Of a stretch of DNA of 64,000 nt, positions 18,601 to 30,773 are shown in pieces (the first letter of the stretch is position 1; every line of letters starts with the position of its first letter). The translations under genes and the position numbers were made by a program. Below the pieces are notes generated by a model that saw nothing but the letters and a program-made list of their open reading frames with translations, was not told where the DNA came from and made no database searches. Source of the stretch: Rotaria sordida (lineage: Eukaryota > Rotifera > Eurotatoria > Philodinida > Philodinidae); contig CAJNOL010000226.1 of assembly GCA_905250125.1 (NCBI GenBank), positions 1-64,000 on the forward strand. The letters run 5' to 3'.

Positions 18601-19566
18601 TGCTGATAGAATACCATTGATGATTTCCTTTTCCGTAACTAAGAATCAACTTATATAAATAAATAACCTAACAAAAAAACTTGCCTGATATGAAAAATTC
18701 ATCGTAATCACTTTCAGTAATTTGTCCTCGTTGAAGACATGTTTCTGCTGCTTGTCGAAGACATAGTCTTAAACGATTATTTATAACTTTCCATTCTTTA
18801 TCCGCCTGTTTTACTTCATCGGTATCCTATAAAAGAAAGAGACAACAATTCTTTTTAAATCAAACTCTTTCTTGTTACTTTTGATAAAAAATGTGGCATA
18901 ATTGATGAAATATTTTGTAAGATGTATGCAGGTGGTATACAATTCGTATCAAGTTGATACCATTGTGTCAATAATTCAGCATCATGATATTCATTTTGTT
19001 CATTGAGAACAATTTCTTTTAATAATTCAAACAATGACGCACGAATCTGAGCTGGAATTGGTCGTGAACCATAACGATGACTAAGTAAAACCTAATTTAA
19101 ATAAATCAATAGATATTTGACTTTTTTTTTAACATAAAAACAAACCACAAAATTAGTAGCAACAGAATATTTTTTACATAATTCAATTTCTTTTAAACAT
19201 GTTGCAACTTCACCATGATTATTAGCTGATTCAGTTTGAATTCCCCATCGCATATCAGCATACTAAAACAAAGATTCTTTTCTATTGTTTTTAACTTCAA
19301 TGATAATAACAAACTTGAAATTCTAATCCATATTTTTCACGACAATAATCTTTAAGTTTAGGAAATATATTTTCAATTAAAGAATCTCGTTCAGTTAATG
19401 TATCTAAAAAACAATGAGTTTTTTTTTCCTATGAAAGAAATTTGTTTTTAAAGAATTTTTAACCTGTAAATGTTGAACTAACAAAAACTCGTACAATCTT
19501 TGATCGAACATCAGGCAATTGTTGAGCTCGTCCTCGTAAAATATCTAAATAATACGATGATTTCAT
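9602..19566 (-). CDS. NWD-like protein: DUF4062 + NACHT NTPase + WD-type C-terminus
   Basis: This is a STAND-family NTPase related to NWD1/NWD2. Fourteen exons in transcript order: 19566-19464, 19403-19315, 19262-19146, 19091-18879, 18826-18685, 18638-18178, 18110-18009, 17954-17902, 17849-17016, 14778-14414, 14356-12872, 12804-12639, 11176-10199, 10139-9602. They total 5,646 nt, giving 1,881 aa. Seen: an N-terminal DUF4062 signature (RVFVSSTFTG, then YGLEFQYADMRWGIQ), Walker A GESGCGKTS at about 393-401, the NWD-type motif VILRFLGTT, and Walker B LLILLDSID at about 481-489. The C-terminal half should be beta-propeller by family, but WD dipeptides are scarce. Near the end lies an acidic, seven-Gln low-complexity stretch, and the last four residues are CIVM, a CaaX-like prenylation signal. 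Intron 5 is a 46-nt GC-AG intron. Introns 9 and 12 host mobile elements. The start is the first ATG after a TTTTAG acceptor. Ligand and pathway are unknown. Confidence 0.88.
11690..12325. repeat. Long foldback element with internal subrepeats in NWD intron 12
   Basis: Two arms are mutually inverted. About 11757-11960 pairs with about 12100-12300: GAATTTCTAGTGAATTTTCG matches the reverse complement around 12262-12283, and TAGTTGCAAGATAT at about 11880 matches ATATCTTGCAACTA at about 12170. Each arm carries three roughly 21-nt subrepeats built on GTGCTGAGCAGGACGACATA. GC content is above the local background. The element lies wholly inside the 1.46-kb intron 11177-12638. No transposase is present. 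Confidence 0.7.
15394..16155. mobile_element. hAT-like palindromic element with perfect 8-bp target duplication
   Basis: Termini are TAGGGGTGTCAG and CTGACACCCCTA, perfect inverted repeats. They are flanked by ATCAGGTG at 15386-15393 and again at 16156-16163, a perfect 8-bp duplication as made by hAT transposases. The 762-bp body is two unit copies on one strand followed by two on the other. Each unit has GGGTTCC/GGAACCC palindromes plus a conserved block (ATTTCTGTGCATTTTTGAAC...). It is far more GC-rich than its surroundings. The frames at 15561-15776 and 15764-16150 are just this repeat translated. The perfect target duplication argues for a fairly recent insertion into NWD intron 9. Confidence 0.88.
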
Positions 19567-22192
19567 ACTCTAAAACAGAAATCTAGATTATGTATTAAGA
19601 TAAAAATGTACATGATTGTAAAAAAAATGACGTTCAATATTAACATAGGATTCCTACCGTTCAACTCTTGTGACTTCGAAAAATGTATGATAATCAGCTG
19701 CTCGATCATCACAACTATTCGATCCTTTTCTATTTGCAATAGGCGATGGAAAATCAATCTTTCTTCTACTACTATTCAAACATTTACGTGATTCTTCATA
19801 GCAAAGCAATCTACTCGTCATTGACGACATGTTGTAACTGGCAACACAGAATATCATTGAAGAGCATTTACAGATTCTGTATTTTTAACAAAAACTCGTT
19901 AACTTCTCTTCAACAAACGATGCATCGAAACTCACCGATTGTACACACTAAAATAAAATGTGTCGACACATTAAAGTGCGCCGCATTTTGAAGACGTGGT
20001 TCAAAACCTGTCTTCAGTGTATTTGTCATTTTTTTTTCTGCATAAGCGAATAATTACTATTTCTTAGTTTAATTTGATTTAGTGATACATATTCCAAAAG
20101 CTCAAGACGATTGAGTCTTGAGATCTAGCCGTCTTAAGTTTGTTTAATGTCTATCAGATCCTTTCTCGATCGGCGTGTTCGCGACCAATAAATAAACGAG
20201 AACTAGTCTAGAAAACAAAAGATATACGAAAATGTATGAGCTCATTGTGCTTAATGGAGTTGGTTATATGCAGTTGCATGCGTAAAACAAAATAGTGCAA
20301 GGATAGTTTGGAGATAAGACCACGACACATTCTGACTGAGACACGTTTTATCTGTGTGTGTATGACTCTATTTAAAATAAATTCAACAGCTGATTTCATG
20401 CTCGATCATTCAGACTTTTTTCAGTCACTATAAACAATCCAATAAAAGTCTTGTTAGAAGAATGTAAGCAAGAATTCGAATATTCTATTCTCAATTTTAT
20501 CTTTTGTTAAATCCTTAGGAGTCATTGCACGAGAGCAACAAACAAGCTTGTTCAATTGATATTATACATTTTAATGAAACTATTCTTGTATATAACCTCA
20601 ATTAAGATGTGAAAAATCTCGATAATTTCACTTTCGAAAACCATTCTTTTGTTGAGACATTCAAATAATAACAAAGACTATCAAGACGAAAGAACGAGAG
20701 TCATTACATCGCCGTTCAAACATAGTATATTACAGTAGACAATGCATGAGTGGCAACATGATGACTCTCATTGTAAGCCTTGAAGATTTTTATATGTTAT
20801 AAGAATATCTCAAGAAGAGAACAATTTTAGAAAGTGAAATTATCCGAACTTTTTCACATCTCATTTGAGGTTACATACAGTTACAGTTTCATTGAAATTT
20901 GTAATATCAATTGAACAGAAATGGTCATCTCTTGTGTAGTAATCCTTAGGATGTAATCATACTATTGTTCTCAAAGCATTTAGATTTAAAATAACATCAG
21001 TTATGATAATGTCAAATGCGTCAAGTTCTTCAAAAATTAATAAGTCTAAAAATTCCAAAACAGAATCAGTTGTAGTTCTTAGAGAAAACTTCGTCTAAAT
21101 GAAATTAAAAAAAAACTTCAAGTCATTTTTTTTCTTATGTTCAAATTTGCCTACTACTGTTATCCTGATGACGATCAATTTGACTTAATTATTATTCTTC
21201 AAACACATATAAATCATACGTGGATAGAACGATCTCAAATTGAAAACATTTTCATCGAAGACGATATATTTTGATTCTTTACTTTTCAACAAACAAGAAA
21301 TTGAGTCATTCAAAAATTTATATAAATAATGATTTGATAAATAACAAAAAACAGACGGTACTAGCATCAGATACACTCGAGTCAATGAATAAACATATAC
21401 TTGTAAATCCTACAATGGATGCCTCCATATCGGAATCATTGATACTTATTCCGATTCCAAAAGCATTGACGTTGTCCTCCGTCTCACTAATTCCCACAGT
21501 AATCGACTATTCTTACCTTTTTACATGCACACAAACTGCCACGTACCGTAACAATTACTGACTGAATCAAGCGAACAATGATGTAGGGCAGGAATCAATA
21601 CAAGTATCGAACTCATTTTTGTCGATCAATAGTGATTGCAAAACCATTATGCAAGAATTTTTATACGCTCATACTTTAAGAAATATGCAACGATCGAATT
21701 GAACCTCGCTTAAGTAGCTTTATTACCAGAAAACTAAAATATAATTTGTTATAGTCTCAATCGCATTCATGTTGAAATTACTAGGGATGAAACGGTGCTG
21801 TCGATAGACACATAAAGGACCTACAATGATGACCGATGTATTAATATTGCTAACTCCTTTGAACATAAAGGGATCTAAATAATTGAAAAAAATGGTCATC
21901 ACAATAAATTCCTAATACGCCCGCTGGTCATAACGATGATGCTGCACAATGAATCACTAGAAAATACTATGTTTACATTTTATGTTACCTGGCGGAATTA
22001 AATAAAAAGAAAAAAAACATCTTATTTTAATATAAAAGAAAAAACATTTTCTTGATATAATGTTACTATAGTAACTCCACCTTTTAGCTGAATGAATCGA
22101 TTTGTTGAAATGGCTAACCAATCAAATTTGAACAGAACAGATGTTGGACGTCCGTATATTTTTCTTTTTATTTTTGAATTCACTTTAATTCA
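19567..22192. other. Divergent intergenic region, NWD-like / glucosidase II beta
   Basis: These two genes diverge from here, so promoters for both should lie inside, but no core element stands out. A TTTTAG acceptor sits 3-5 nt upstream of the NWD ATG, implying a 5' UTR intron or a trans-splice site. A 67-codon minus-strand frame at 19654-19857 could be an upstream exon, but joining it to the NWD acceptor hits a stop, so I do not use it. A foldback element occupies about 20514-20957. The rest shows nothing recognisable. Confidence 0.5.
20514..20957. repeat. Foldback/MITE with arms of about 200 bp
   Basis: The left arm from ATCCTTAGGA (about 20512) and the right arm ending at ATCCTTAGGAT (about 20940-20950) are imperfect reverse complements over about 200 bp. 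Matching blocks include GTTCAATTGATATTA / AATATCAATTGAAC, ATAATTTCACTTTC / GAAAGTGAAATTAT, and GAGAGTCATTACAT / ATGACTCTCATTG. It carries no coding sequence. It is probably an old non-autonomous DNA element. Confidence 0.65.
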
Positions 22193-25100
22193 ATGATGCT
22201 CTCGTCCTATGTGACTTTCCTTCTTATCTCAAGTCTTTTTACCATAATTTTCTGTGGAAATATCGAACATACAGTGTTACGTGGTGTACCAACTTCATGT
22301 AAATATTATTTTTGAAATCCAGGTTGTTTTTTATATTAAATTTCTTTGAAACTTTAGTACATTCGAAGTATGTTCCATCAAAAAACTTTTCTTGTCTTGA
22401 TGGTTCATCAACAATTCCATTTGAATTTGTGAATGATGATTATTGTGATTGTCGAGGTAATTAAATCAATGAAATTTGTTTTATTTATTTATTTAAAGTT
22501 TTTTATTTTATTTTAGATGGAAGTGATGAACCGGGAACATCAGCTTGTCCAAATGGACAATTTTTCTGCGAAAATAAAGGTTATATTGGTACATTAATAC
22601 CATCACATTTAGTTGGCGATGGTGTATGTGGTATGTTTTCCATAAGATTAGAAGGGATTGGTGAACCATAAGTACAAGAAAAGTTAAGGACACCCTAAGA
22701 AATCCATCTTGGATCTGGTGCATTCAAATAGCATGAAATATGTTGGGACTGTAGTGAGGAGGCCATGTTAAAATTTTCAGCTCAACATCATAATGTTTTC
22801 GGGAGATATTTAATAAAATTCAAAATTTTGCGGGAATCTTCATTCTATAGATTTAATTTTTTTTTTCATTTAAAAGAGCATTTCGGACTCCAATGCTTTT
22901 TTTTAAAATTCTTACTTTTTATGTGGAGAAAAAGGATAAGAAGTTCGATACCTCGAAAAATGGTCATCTTTTTATAGAATTGCTTTTCTTATATAATAAT
23001 AAAAAAGCTTAATTCAAAAAACGGACACTGTGGCTTCACATATTCTTGCAAACAAAACAAAAGCAATTGGTTCCAATGGACCTTCTTCAAGAATTCTAGG
23101 ATGTACAACCAGAAAAGCATATTTTTCAAGCAGTAGATGACAGAAATCATGAAAAAATTTGATTAAAAACGAGGTATCAAATTAAAAAAAGTTATGTCGC
23201 TTATGAAAGATCAGACGACGAACTATTATCTCAATTTTTCTGACGAAAATTGACTTTTTTCAGTAGGATCTTTATGCATGTAAAAGGTGTGGATGTGGAT
23301 AGGAATGAAGAGAAGACTAATACTCTATTTATCTTCACTTTTTTATATGCTGAACGTTCCCGTGCTCATCATTTTGGTTCCCGATTAGAGAAATTTGATT
23401 GAGATCGATGATTGTTTTCGTTTTTTTTTCTATTCATATAGATTGCTGTGATGGTTCTGATGAATATGAAACAACAATTGTTTGTAATAATACATGTTTG
23501 TAAGTAATTTAAGACATAAGAATAAAATAATATTTATTTATTGATTTATTTAAAGTGAATTAGCTCAAAAAACTAAAGCTGAACGTGAAGCAAAACAAGC
23601 ATTACATGAAGCAGGTGTAATTAAAAAGAAAGAAATTATTGCTACATCAGTAGTTACTAAAGCTACTCGACAAGTAAATTTAAATTTCGAAAATAAAATT
23701 TTACTGAAACAATTTCTTATTTTAGACACGTCTTATTGAACTTGAACAAGATTTACGAAAACTTGAATATGAATTAAAAGGAAAAGAAGGTAAAATTAAA
23801 ATAAGAAGAATATTGAATACAAAAAAAAAACAAAGATTTAATTATTCTTTTCAATAGAATTAAAACAACAAGCTGAAATTCCAGAAAATGAAGCCAAAGG
23901 AAAACATCAAAAACTATGGGAAGGTATTTTTATTTTATATATAAATAAATTTCTTAATTTTTTAAATTAGAACAACGTGCTGTACGTGAAGCTATTGCAC
24001 GTGATAATCAAATGCGTGAAATGTTTGCCGATTTAGATACTAATAACGATTCATTGTAAATATTTTGATCTTTACAATACACACTAATCTAATTGTTATC
24101 TTTTTATTTTTATCTAATAGAGTATCAATTGAAGAATTACAAAAACATACAGAACTTGATACTGACCATGAAAATGAATTTACAGCTGAAGAAGTTCGAG
24201 TATGTTAATGATTTCAGTTTTATGAAATACGATCTAAAAGTAGTGTCGAAGTGTAGGGCTAAAAATTTTGAGTCGACCGGGTCCGAGTCCAGAAATTTTT
24301 GGATCCAATGGGCTCTTCCCACAAAAGATTAATCAATCAGGTTCGAATCTAAAATTTTGATTGACCAGGTCCAAAAATTCTTGGACTGGATGGAATCTAC
24401 CGCTCATTGGAAGTGCTTTTGAAAGTTGTTGATATTGCATGTTCGCAACATTACTACAATAATGTTTTTGCATCTATTTTTATGAGATACATTTATGTTT
24501 GGTTTTGTAGAGAATATATTAAGAAAATACAAAGATCTTCATTCTTTATGGACCATCTGTTACTTCCTTACTGCATTTCTGAAGGATTGAAAACAGCTAC
24601 ATTGTGTTTCACATTTTAATTCTGCAGGAATTGGACTAATATTTTATTTTGTTTTTATTTATTAGTCAATTCTTGGTGCTGATTCTGTAAATTTTGATGA
24701 ATTTAATGTGACTGTATTTGAACAAATATCAAATTCTTATCAAAAATTACCACAAATATCAATTGAAACTCCTGTTAATCAAGATGATTTAGCTGCAACA
24801 ACAGAAGCACATTTAAAACAAGAAGAAGAAGAAGAAGAAGAATCAGCAGCAGCTACAGAAGGTGATTATGAAGAAGATCTTAGTCATCATGAAGCATCAA
24901 CACATGTTGCTACAGTAAGAAAATTCAATAAGAAATATTTATTCAAAATTTGTTCTTTTTTTATTCTTAGTCACTTGATCATGGAAAACATATTCATGAT
25001 GATACAGTACCAGAATATGATGATGAAACAAAGAGATTAATTGAAACAGCTGATCATGCTCGAAATGAATACAATGAAGTTGAAAGAAAAGTTCATGATA

Positions 25101-25589
25101 TTAAGCGACAAATTGAGTTTGTATTTTAATAATTATTTTATTTTATTTTTTGTAAATTATTTTATTTTTTCGTTTAGCGATTTAAAAAGACAATCTGATG
25201 TTGATGTTGGAATTCACGGTGAATATTCAGCATTTATTGATCAATGTTATGATTATGAAGAACGTGAATATACCTATCGAATATGTATGTTTAAAGATGC
25301 TAAACAAATTCCAAAAGGTGGTGGTAGTGAAGTAACAATTGGATATTGGGATTCATGGTGTGGACCAACAGATAATAAATATTTAAGAATGAAATATGCA
25401 AATGGTGCAACATGTTGGAATGGCCCAGCTCGATCATTAACAGTTACGTTTCGATGTGGAATTGAACATAAAACAGTTGATGTAAGAGAACCAACACGAT
25501 GTGAATATGCTATGTTATTTGAAACACCATCAGCATGTGATGAAACTATTGCGATAGCATCAGTACATCCTGATCATGAAGAATTTTAA
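22193..25589 (+). CDS. PRKCSH: Glucosidase 2 subunit beta (PRKCSH family)
   Basis: This is the regulatory subunit of ER glucosidase II, which trims glucose from N-glycans in the calnexin cycle. Twelve exons: 22193-22298, 22358-22456, 22517-22630, 23442-23499, 23556-23673, 23726-23789, 23858-23923, 23971-24055, 24121-24199, 24666-24914, 24971-25116, 25178-25589. Total 1,596 nt, 531 aa (human about 528). Seen in order: a hydrophobic signal peptide (first ~21 residues), two Cys-rich LDLa-like repeats ([15 protein letters not shown], then CDCCDGSDE), a Lys/Glu coiled-coil, an EF-hand-like [15 protein letters not shown], a run of seven Glu, and a C-terminal MRH lectin domain with QCYDYEE, YRICMF and TRCEYAM supplying the expected Gln/Arg/Glu/Tyr ligands. 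The protein ends HEEF rather than HDEL. Introns 3 (811 nt) and 9 (466 nt) are long and repeat-bearing. Confidence 0.94.
22631..23441. repeat. Repeat-bearing intron 3 of glucosidase II beta
   Basis: This intron is over ten times the usual length. The 17-mer CTGAACGTTCCCGTGCT at about 23350-23366 also occurs at about 6779-6795 inside the hAT-like element of MCM7 intron 9. Its continuation (GCTCATCATTTTGGTTCCC) resembles the reverse complement of about 6197-6220. I infer a fragment of the same repeat family. Its boundaries are unclear. Confidence 0.45.
24235..24415. repeat. Short degenerate repeat in intron 9 of glucosidase II beta
   Basis: Two related units lie in tandem: GGTCCGAGTCCAGAAATTTT at about 24279 and GGTCCAAAAATTCTTGG at about 24368, each following a TCGACCGGG- or TTGACCAGG-like lead. 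They are more GC-rich than the surrounding intron. This is probably a remnant of an element. There is no coding content. Confidence 0.4.
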
Positions 25590-28422
25590 TAGACTCTTCT
25601 AATTTATCGAACTGTTGACATTCTTTTTTTTTTTCGTAGCTAGTATCTGCTTTGTGCTGTTGTTGTTATTATTGTCGGTGACATATATTTTATTGGCTTA
25701 CGGTTGTTATAAGACTCATCTCATTTTTTATATGTAATGCCACATTCATTTTTTAAATAAAAAGTAAAAAAATATAACATAATTAATTATATATTAGAAA
25801 TGTATGAACTTATGATATGAAAGTTTTGATGCAAAATATTTACTCATATTTGCGGTCAACAAAGGACAATTGGTTAGAACCAGAAGCAATTAATAGAATA
25901 TTTTTGAATATATGTTTAGATTTTCCTTCTGGTATAAGAAATAGAACAACCATCAGTAAATTTTGTCGAAAAGTCTAAAATTATGTTCCTACAATGCACA
26001 ATAGCCGTTTTTGCACAGTCTTTAGTTTATGTCATGTAATAGCTTCAACTCAACATTATTGTAGGACATTAAGTTCTATACAAAGTGAGATATTACAATA
26101 GATGAAATCTCATACTACACCAAATCTTCGCGTTTCCATTAAAGAGCTAATTTCTATGGAAATTGTTGTTTCAAAAATACAAAAGTTTTGAAATCTGTCA
26201 TGTAAGATAAAATAGAAAAGTAAATAGTATGCATTGTAAACCAAAGTTTACTCTAGAAAACGGAGCCATTAAAAACTGTTTCGCATTTTGAATTTGGTAG
26301 GTTCCAATCGGAATACAAAATTCATCATAATACTATTATGTACAATTACAATTATGAAATAATCCGATGTTAGTTATCTAATTATACCCTAGAAGGAAAT
26401 TCTGAACACCTGAGATCAAAATGACTTCTGGGTTATTAAAATTCTAAAAATCTCTTCGTAAATCCTCGAAATCGTTTTGATTTTTGTAAAAACTCTTTCA
26501 ATTAAAAATAACATACAAAAAAAAGGGTTGTTAGCGCATTCTTTGTGGAATCAAAATGTGAGACATGATGTAGTTGTTCTTGCTAATTGCAGAGAGATTG
26601 TTTTATTATATCTATTTTGGAACACATTTCTTCAGCATCCTTTTGCTTAACCTTCTATCTCTCATAGCGATTTCAAAAGAGCCATTGATTAAGCAACTGT
26701 TGGAATAGAATATTGATTTTTCCAACATATCGATAGTATGGACAGATCGATTATGCACATTCTTGTTTGGTCGCTCTAGTGACCATTGGAATAGAACGAT
26801 GTGCCAAAAATTCTATATCAGACCTTCCGTAAATCTGATGTAGTTTGACGAAAAAATGTCACAGAGAGCTTGGGAATACCTTATTTTGTAGAGAATGCTT
26901 CACTCTACCAATTCGTCGGGTATGAGTGAATTTTTTGCCCGAATCGTAGATGCTAAGAAACTAAAGATTTGGTTTTCTAGAAAAATTCCTAGTGACCATT
27001 CTGTGTGGTTTGCTATCTTTTTTTACATAGCTTTTGTGAAACTTTCGAATGGTATTGATACCATTCGTAGATATTGTCATCGTTACATATTTGACACAAT
27101 ACATTTTTATCATATATCTTATTTGTTGGCAGAAAAGCATTTTATTTCAAAAAACTTCAACTTTTATGATTTTTTCAAACTTATCGATTTTGTAACTCAT
27201 TTTTTTGAAGATGGACTAGCACAAAACAAAATATTTTCTTATTAATTCCTAGTTTACAGAGTTCACTGCGAGATATCTTTCAGAAGTATTTTTAAATTCA
27301 TAGTTCCTTTATTTTCTGCAATTGTCCTACAGATGGTCACTCGAATGACCAAGAAGGGATAAAGAGTTAATCTTCTAAAAATACAATAAGGAGTCCATAT
27401 ATCAATGACGAGACGTTATTGATATATGGTCTATGGTCATATGTCAGCAATATTTATCACGGTCTATGATGTATTCATGGTAATGCCTGCTGTGGGTCCA
27501 AATTTGAACACTCCTTTTAGATCTTATCTAACAAAATTACAAAACACTTCCTTATTATATTATCTGCATCTAATTATCCTCGTAAATACTATAAGAGATC
27601 CATGTGATAATTATCGAGAAACTACTATCAGTTTCCTTGAAAAGTGTTGTGTCATGCTGCATTGTATGAAAGTGAGTGAATATTTTTTCGTCCATTAAAA
27701 CTGACGAAATTGAATCTTTTAGGATTCAATCGGATAATGTCGATGCGTATGAGCCATCTATACTAGCCACAGAGCCTAAATTGACCGCAACTATGAGATA
27801 AATTTTTTTATTAGTAAAATATATTCTGAAACTCTTTTCTTCTCAATTAATTTATAAGTAATTCAAATTTTGGTAGAAAACACTCTTTGCAATCGTTTAT
27901 AACTGGAACCAAAAGTCATAAGCACTACCAATGATAGTGCGAACAAACGTGCCACATGGGAAGTTCATCAGATTCATTCTAGATTCAAAATCAGTACGTT
28001 CTATTGGAGATGTGAGTCTAAGTTTAGGTCTCGAAATTTCCAATCTGGCAAGCAGTGTTATCTCTCATAATTAGTTTATTTTAAAATTGAATGATATCAT
28101 GAAAGGAATGATTAAAAAAAGAATTTCAATAAATATCTTGAAATAAGATGATTATTTGTAATTACATTTCTTATACAGTTTCTAACATGAACTATACTCT
28201 GGAGTTTTATTGTTTTGTATATGCAAAGTTTCACTTTATTTTCGAAACGAATATTTCAATACTTTTATCCAAAATTCAAAAAAAAAACAGTTCAATGTAA
28301 ATAATTTTCATTGAAGATTATCAGTATCATCATCACATATTGTTCGATATGAAATATTAAATACCATAAAATTAATAATTTCTTTTATTGATAAAAATTT
28401 AATTTTTTTTTCGATAAATTAA
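25590..28422. other. Intergenic region, no supported gene
   Basis: An AATAAA poly(A) signal for glucosidase II beta lies at about 25757. The rest is AT-rich. A 116-codon frame at 26895-27245 starts with ATG but has a biased, Phe/Ile-rich composition and no recognisable domain. It sits between a TTAACC at about 26648 and a GAGTTAA at about 27366, each next to loosely similar sequence, so an old TTAA-targeting (piggyBac-like) element is conceivable but not demonstrated. Confidence 0.4.
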
Positions 28423-30160
28423 TCATTTATAAAATAATTTTTCACTTCTTAATATACTTTGGCTAGGTTTTGTTGTTGTTGGTACGACATCGAATGGTAC
28501 TGTTGATCGATAATTTTCCAAATCAGGTTTTTCTAAAAGATCAACGTTTTCCTTTTTTTTTATATTTATACAATATGAATTATTTTTGATTTAAGTACTT
28601 ACGATACTCTTGAAGTATTTGATTATATTTTACTGTAGAATAAGGATTATAAATCATTTGAGATGATGAGTCTTTTAATACTGATGTTAATGGTTGACGA
28701 TTATTTTGTACTGATGTATTTCCCATCAAGAAATCATTTGATTGATCAATAATAACTGATGTAGTAAATTGAAAAGAATTGTTGCTATTTGAGTTTAAAT
28801 CAGAGAATGATGAAGAATGAAGAATCTATCAATAGAAAAATGTTAATCAATATTAAATAATTAGATAATAATGAATATTTAAACTTTTCGTTGTTGTTGT
28901 TTTTCATCTGAATGAATTTTTGTTGGGGATTGATTGATACGTTCTATTTCAAAATCATTCTGTAGACCAAGTGATTGAAATGTAGGTTTAATTGTTGAAT
29001 CAGTATCTATTTCAGGTGTACCATCATTGAAATTTTTAGTAAAAAATGATAAAGATGGACTTGGAAAAGGTGTTTGTTTAAGACGAGTATCCATTTTGAA
29101 CATTGTTGCTTTTGTATGATTACCAATCTATGATTTTAGATTATATTAAATAATAAATAAAGTTTTCTTTTTTTTCTTACTGATGGTTTTGTTTCTTTTT
29201 GATCTAGATAGAATTTAAATATTGATATATTCGAATGTGTTGATTGTATTCGTTCTGATAAAATGCGATCATCCTGTGAAGGTTTACATACAGCTGTTGT
29301 ACGTAATGCAAAGCTTGGTAAAGCTACAATATGTGGAAGAGCAGAAGCTATTGTTTGATCATTATTAGAATCTGTCCATGTTGATGTGAATAGATCTGTA
29401 TGTTGAGGTACATGAAATAATTGTTTCTGTTTTCCTTGTTCAAGTTTATTCCATTTATTTGATCGATCACCAGAAGATAAATTAATTGATTTTGGTTGTT
29501 CAAGAGTCGATGTTGAAGATGATATTGAAATTCTAGATGCTGGCCGTTTGGGAACAACTAAAAATAAATTAATTTTTTCTGATTTCAATATGATTGCTAA
29601 TTTATTATTTCATACAGACCTTTATTAGGAAAATGATTTGTATATATAACAGGAGTAGTAGATGCAACAGGAATATTAGGGTTAGCAGAAGCATCATTTG
29701 CAATAAGAGCATCAGAACGAATTTCAGTAGGAGAAATGGTAAAATTAACAGGAGTAATAATAACAGGACGAGTAAGAGATCTTATAGGAGTATTACTCGT
29801 AGGAGGAATAGGAGATGTATCAGGACTAATCACAAGATTAAGATTGGAAGATTTATCAGGAATATCATTAATCGATGGACTAGAAGAAACAAGTGGAATC
29901 TCTAGTGTCGGAGAAGTGACTGAAATCTCAGAACTCGGAGACGTTATAGAAATCCTATCAGCAGCAGAAATACGAGCAGTTGGAGAAGCTACAGGAACTA
30001 CGTCATTGGACGAATTCAATGGAATAGGAGGGGTAGGTGACTTTTCAGGAGTGGGAGAATTATTAGGATTAATCACAGAGGCAGATGTGCGAGGCACAGG
30101 GAAAGTAGTAGTATTAATACGAGTGAGAGAAGTTGCAGGAGTCGCAGTTGAGTTGCCCAT
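28423..30160 (-). CDS. Unrecognised Ser/Pro/Thr-rich protein
   Basis: I do not recognise this protein. Five exons in transcript order: 30160-29620, 29557-29181, 29127-28885, 28825-28603, 28532-28423, all with GT-AG introns of 53-70 nt. Total 1,494 nt, 497 aa. The start is the ATG of MGNSTATP; TTG lies just before it. Residues 1 to about 180 are almost entirely Ser/Pro/Thr/Ile/Val with SPT, TSP and ISPT repeats and should be disordered. Later exons are more ordinary, with basic patches (VPKRPASR) and an aromatic C-terminus (VPFDVVPTTTKPSQSILRS, ending KLFYK). There is no signal peptide, membrane segment or known domain. Consistent reading frame across four introns supports a real gene. Function is unknown; a disordered scaffold or axonemal-type protein would be a guess. 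Confidence 0.75.
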
Positions 30161-30773
30161 CAAGTTTTTTCTTTCAAGTAATTCTTGCTTATTTGAATTG
30201 TTATGAATTCATTATTCTCTTTCAATGGTTTCATTCTATAATACAATTTTCAAGTATAAAGCTAATCAACACTAACAAGACAAGGATTCCTATATATTGG
30301 AAAGTCTAAGTTTAGACAAAAAAAAAAAGGTTTCATAAAATTTTAAAAAAAATAGATTTATTCGAAGTTATTGCATTATTTGTTTTTTTTTTCATGCGAA
30401 ATAGTGATATCTATCATTTAAATGCCATCATCATTATATATTGGTTATAAATCAATCCAACCAGATGCCAAAGCGACCTTTATATTGTTATTTATTTGCT
30501 GGGCGAGAGAAAAGCAACTATCAACGATTACGTGTTTGCTAGTTCTCCGTCACTGAGTCAGTTTCTTTCTTGTGTTTTTTTTTCTTTCTTTTTTTCAAAT
30601 ACATTTTATTGATTTTATTTTCTTTAACAGATCGGGTGCTTAGATACATTCTTAAAACTCATCGCTTGGTTAAAGCCAATTTATTTTTATTGTTTTTCGT
30701 TCTTTTTCTTGGCTTATAATATTATTATCTAATATATTATGCTTTTATTTATTTACATAATTTAATTGTTCAC
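30161..30773. promoter_or_regulatory. Divergent intergenic region (possible shared promoter)
   Basis: This 613-nt gap separates two genes transcribed away from each other, the Ser/Pro/Thr-rich gene (-) and the DNAJB12/14-like gene (+), so it is a candidate bidirectional promoter. It is AT-rich with T-tracts. No clear core elements or repeats are visible. CTTTAACAG at about 30624 is a possible 5' UTR acceptor for the plus-strand gene. Confidence 0.4.

Noticed and set aside
19654-19857. Possible upstream coding exon of the NWD-like gene
   Set aside because: Joining its donor to the acceptor before the NWD ATG gives an immediate stop, and the domain starts well inside the current first exon.
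24330-24360. GGTTCGAATC, resembling a tRNA T-arm
   Set aside because: No cloverleaf or acceptor stem can be built around it; it belongs to a degenerate intron repeat.
26895-27245. 116-codon ATG frame in the gap after glucosidase II beta
   Set aside because: Biased Phe/Ile/His composition, no domain, no splice partner. About the length expected by chance in a window of this size.
29594-30206. Plus-strand frames of 103 and 156 codons
   Set aside because: They are shadows of the minus-strand Ser/Pro/Thr-rich exon, which has splice sites and continues in frame through four more exons.
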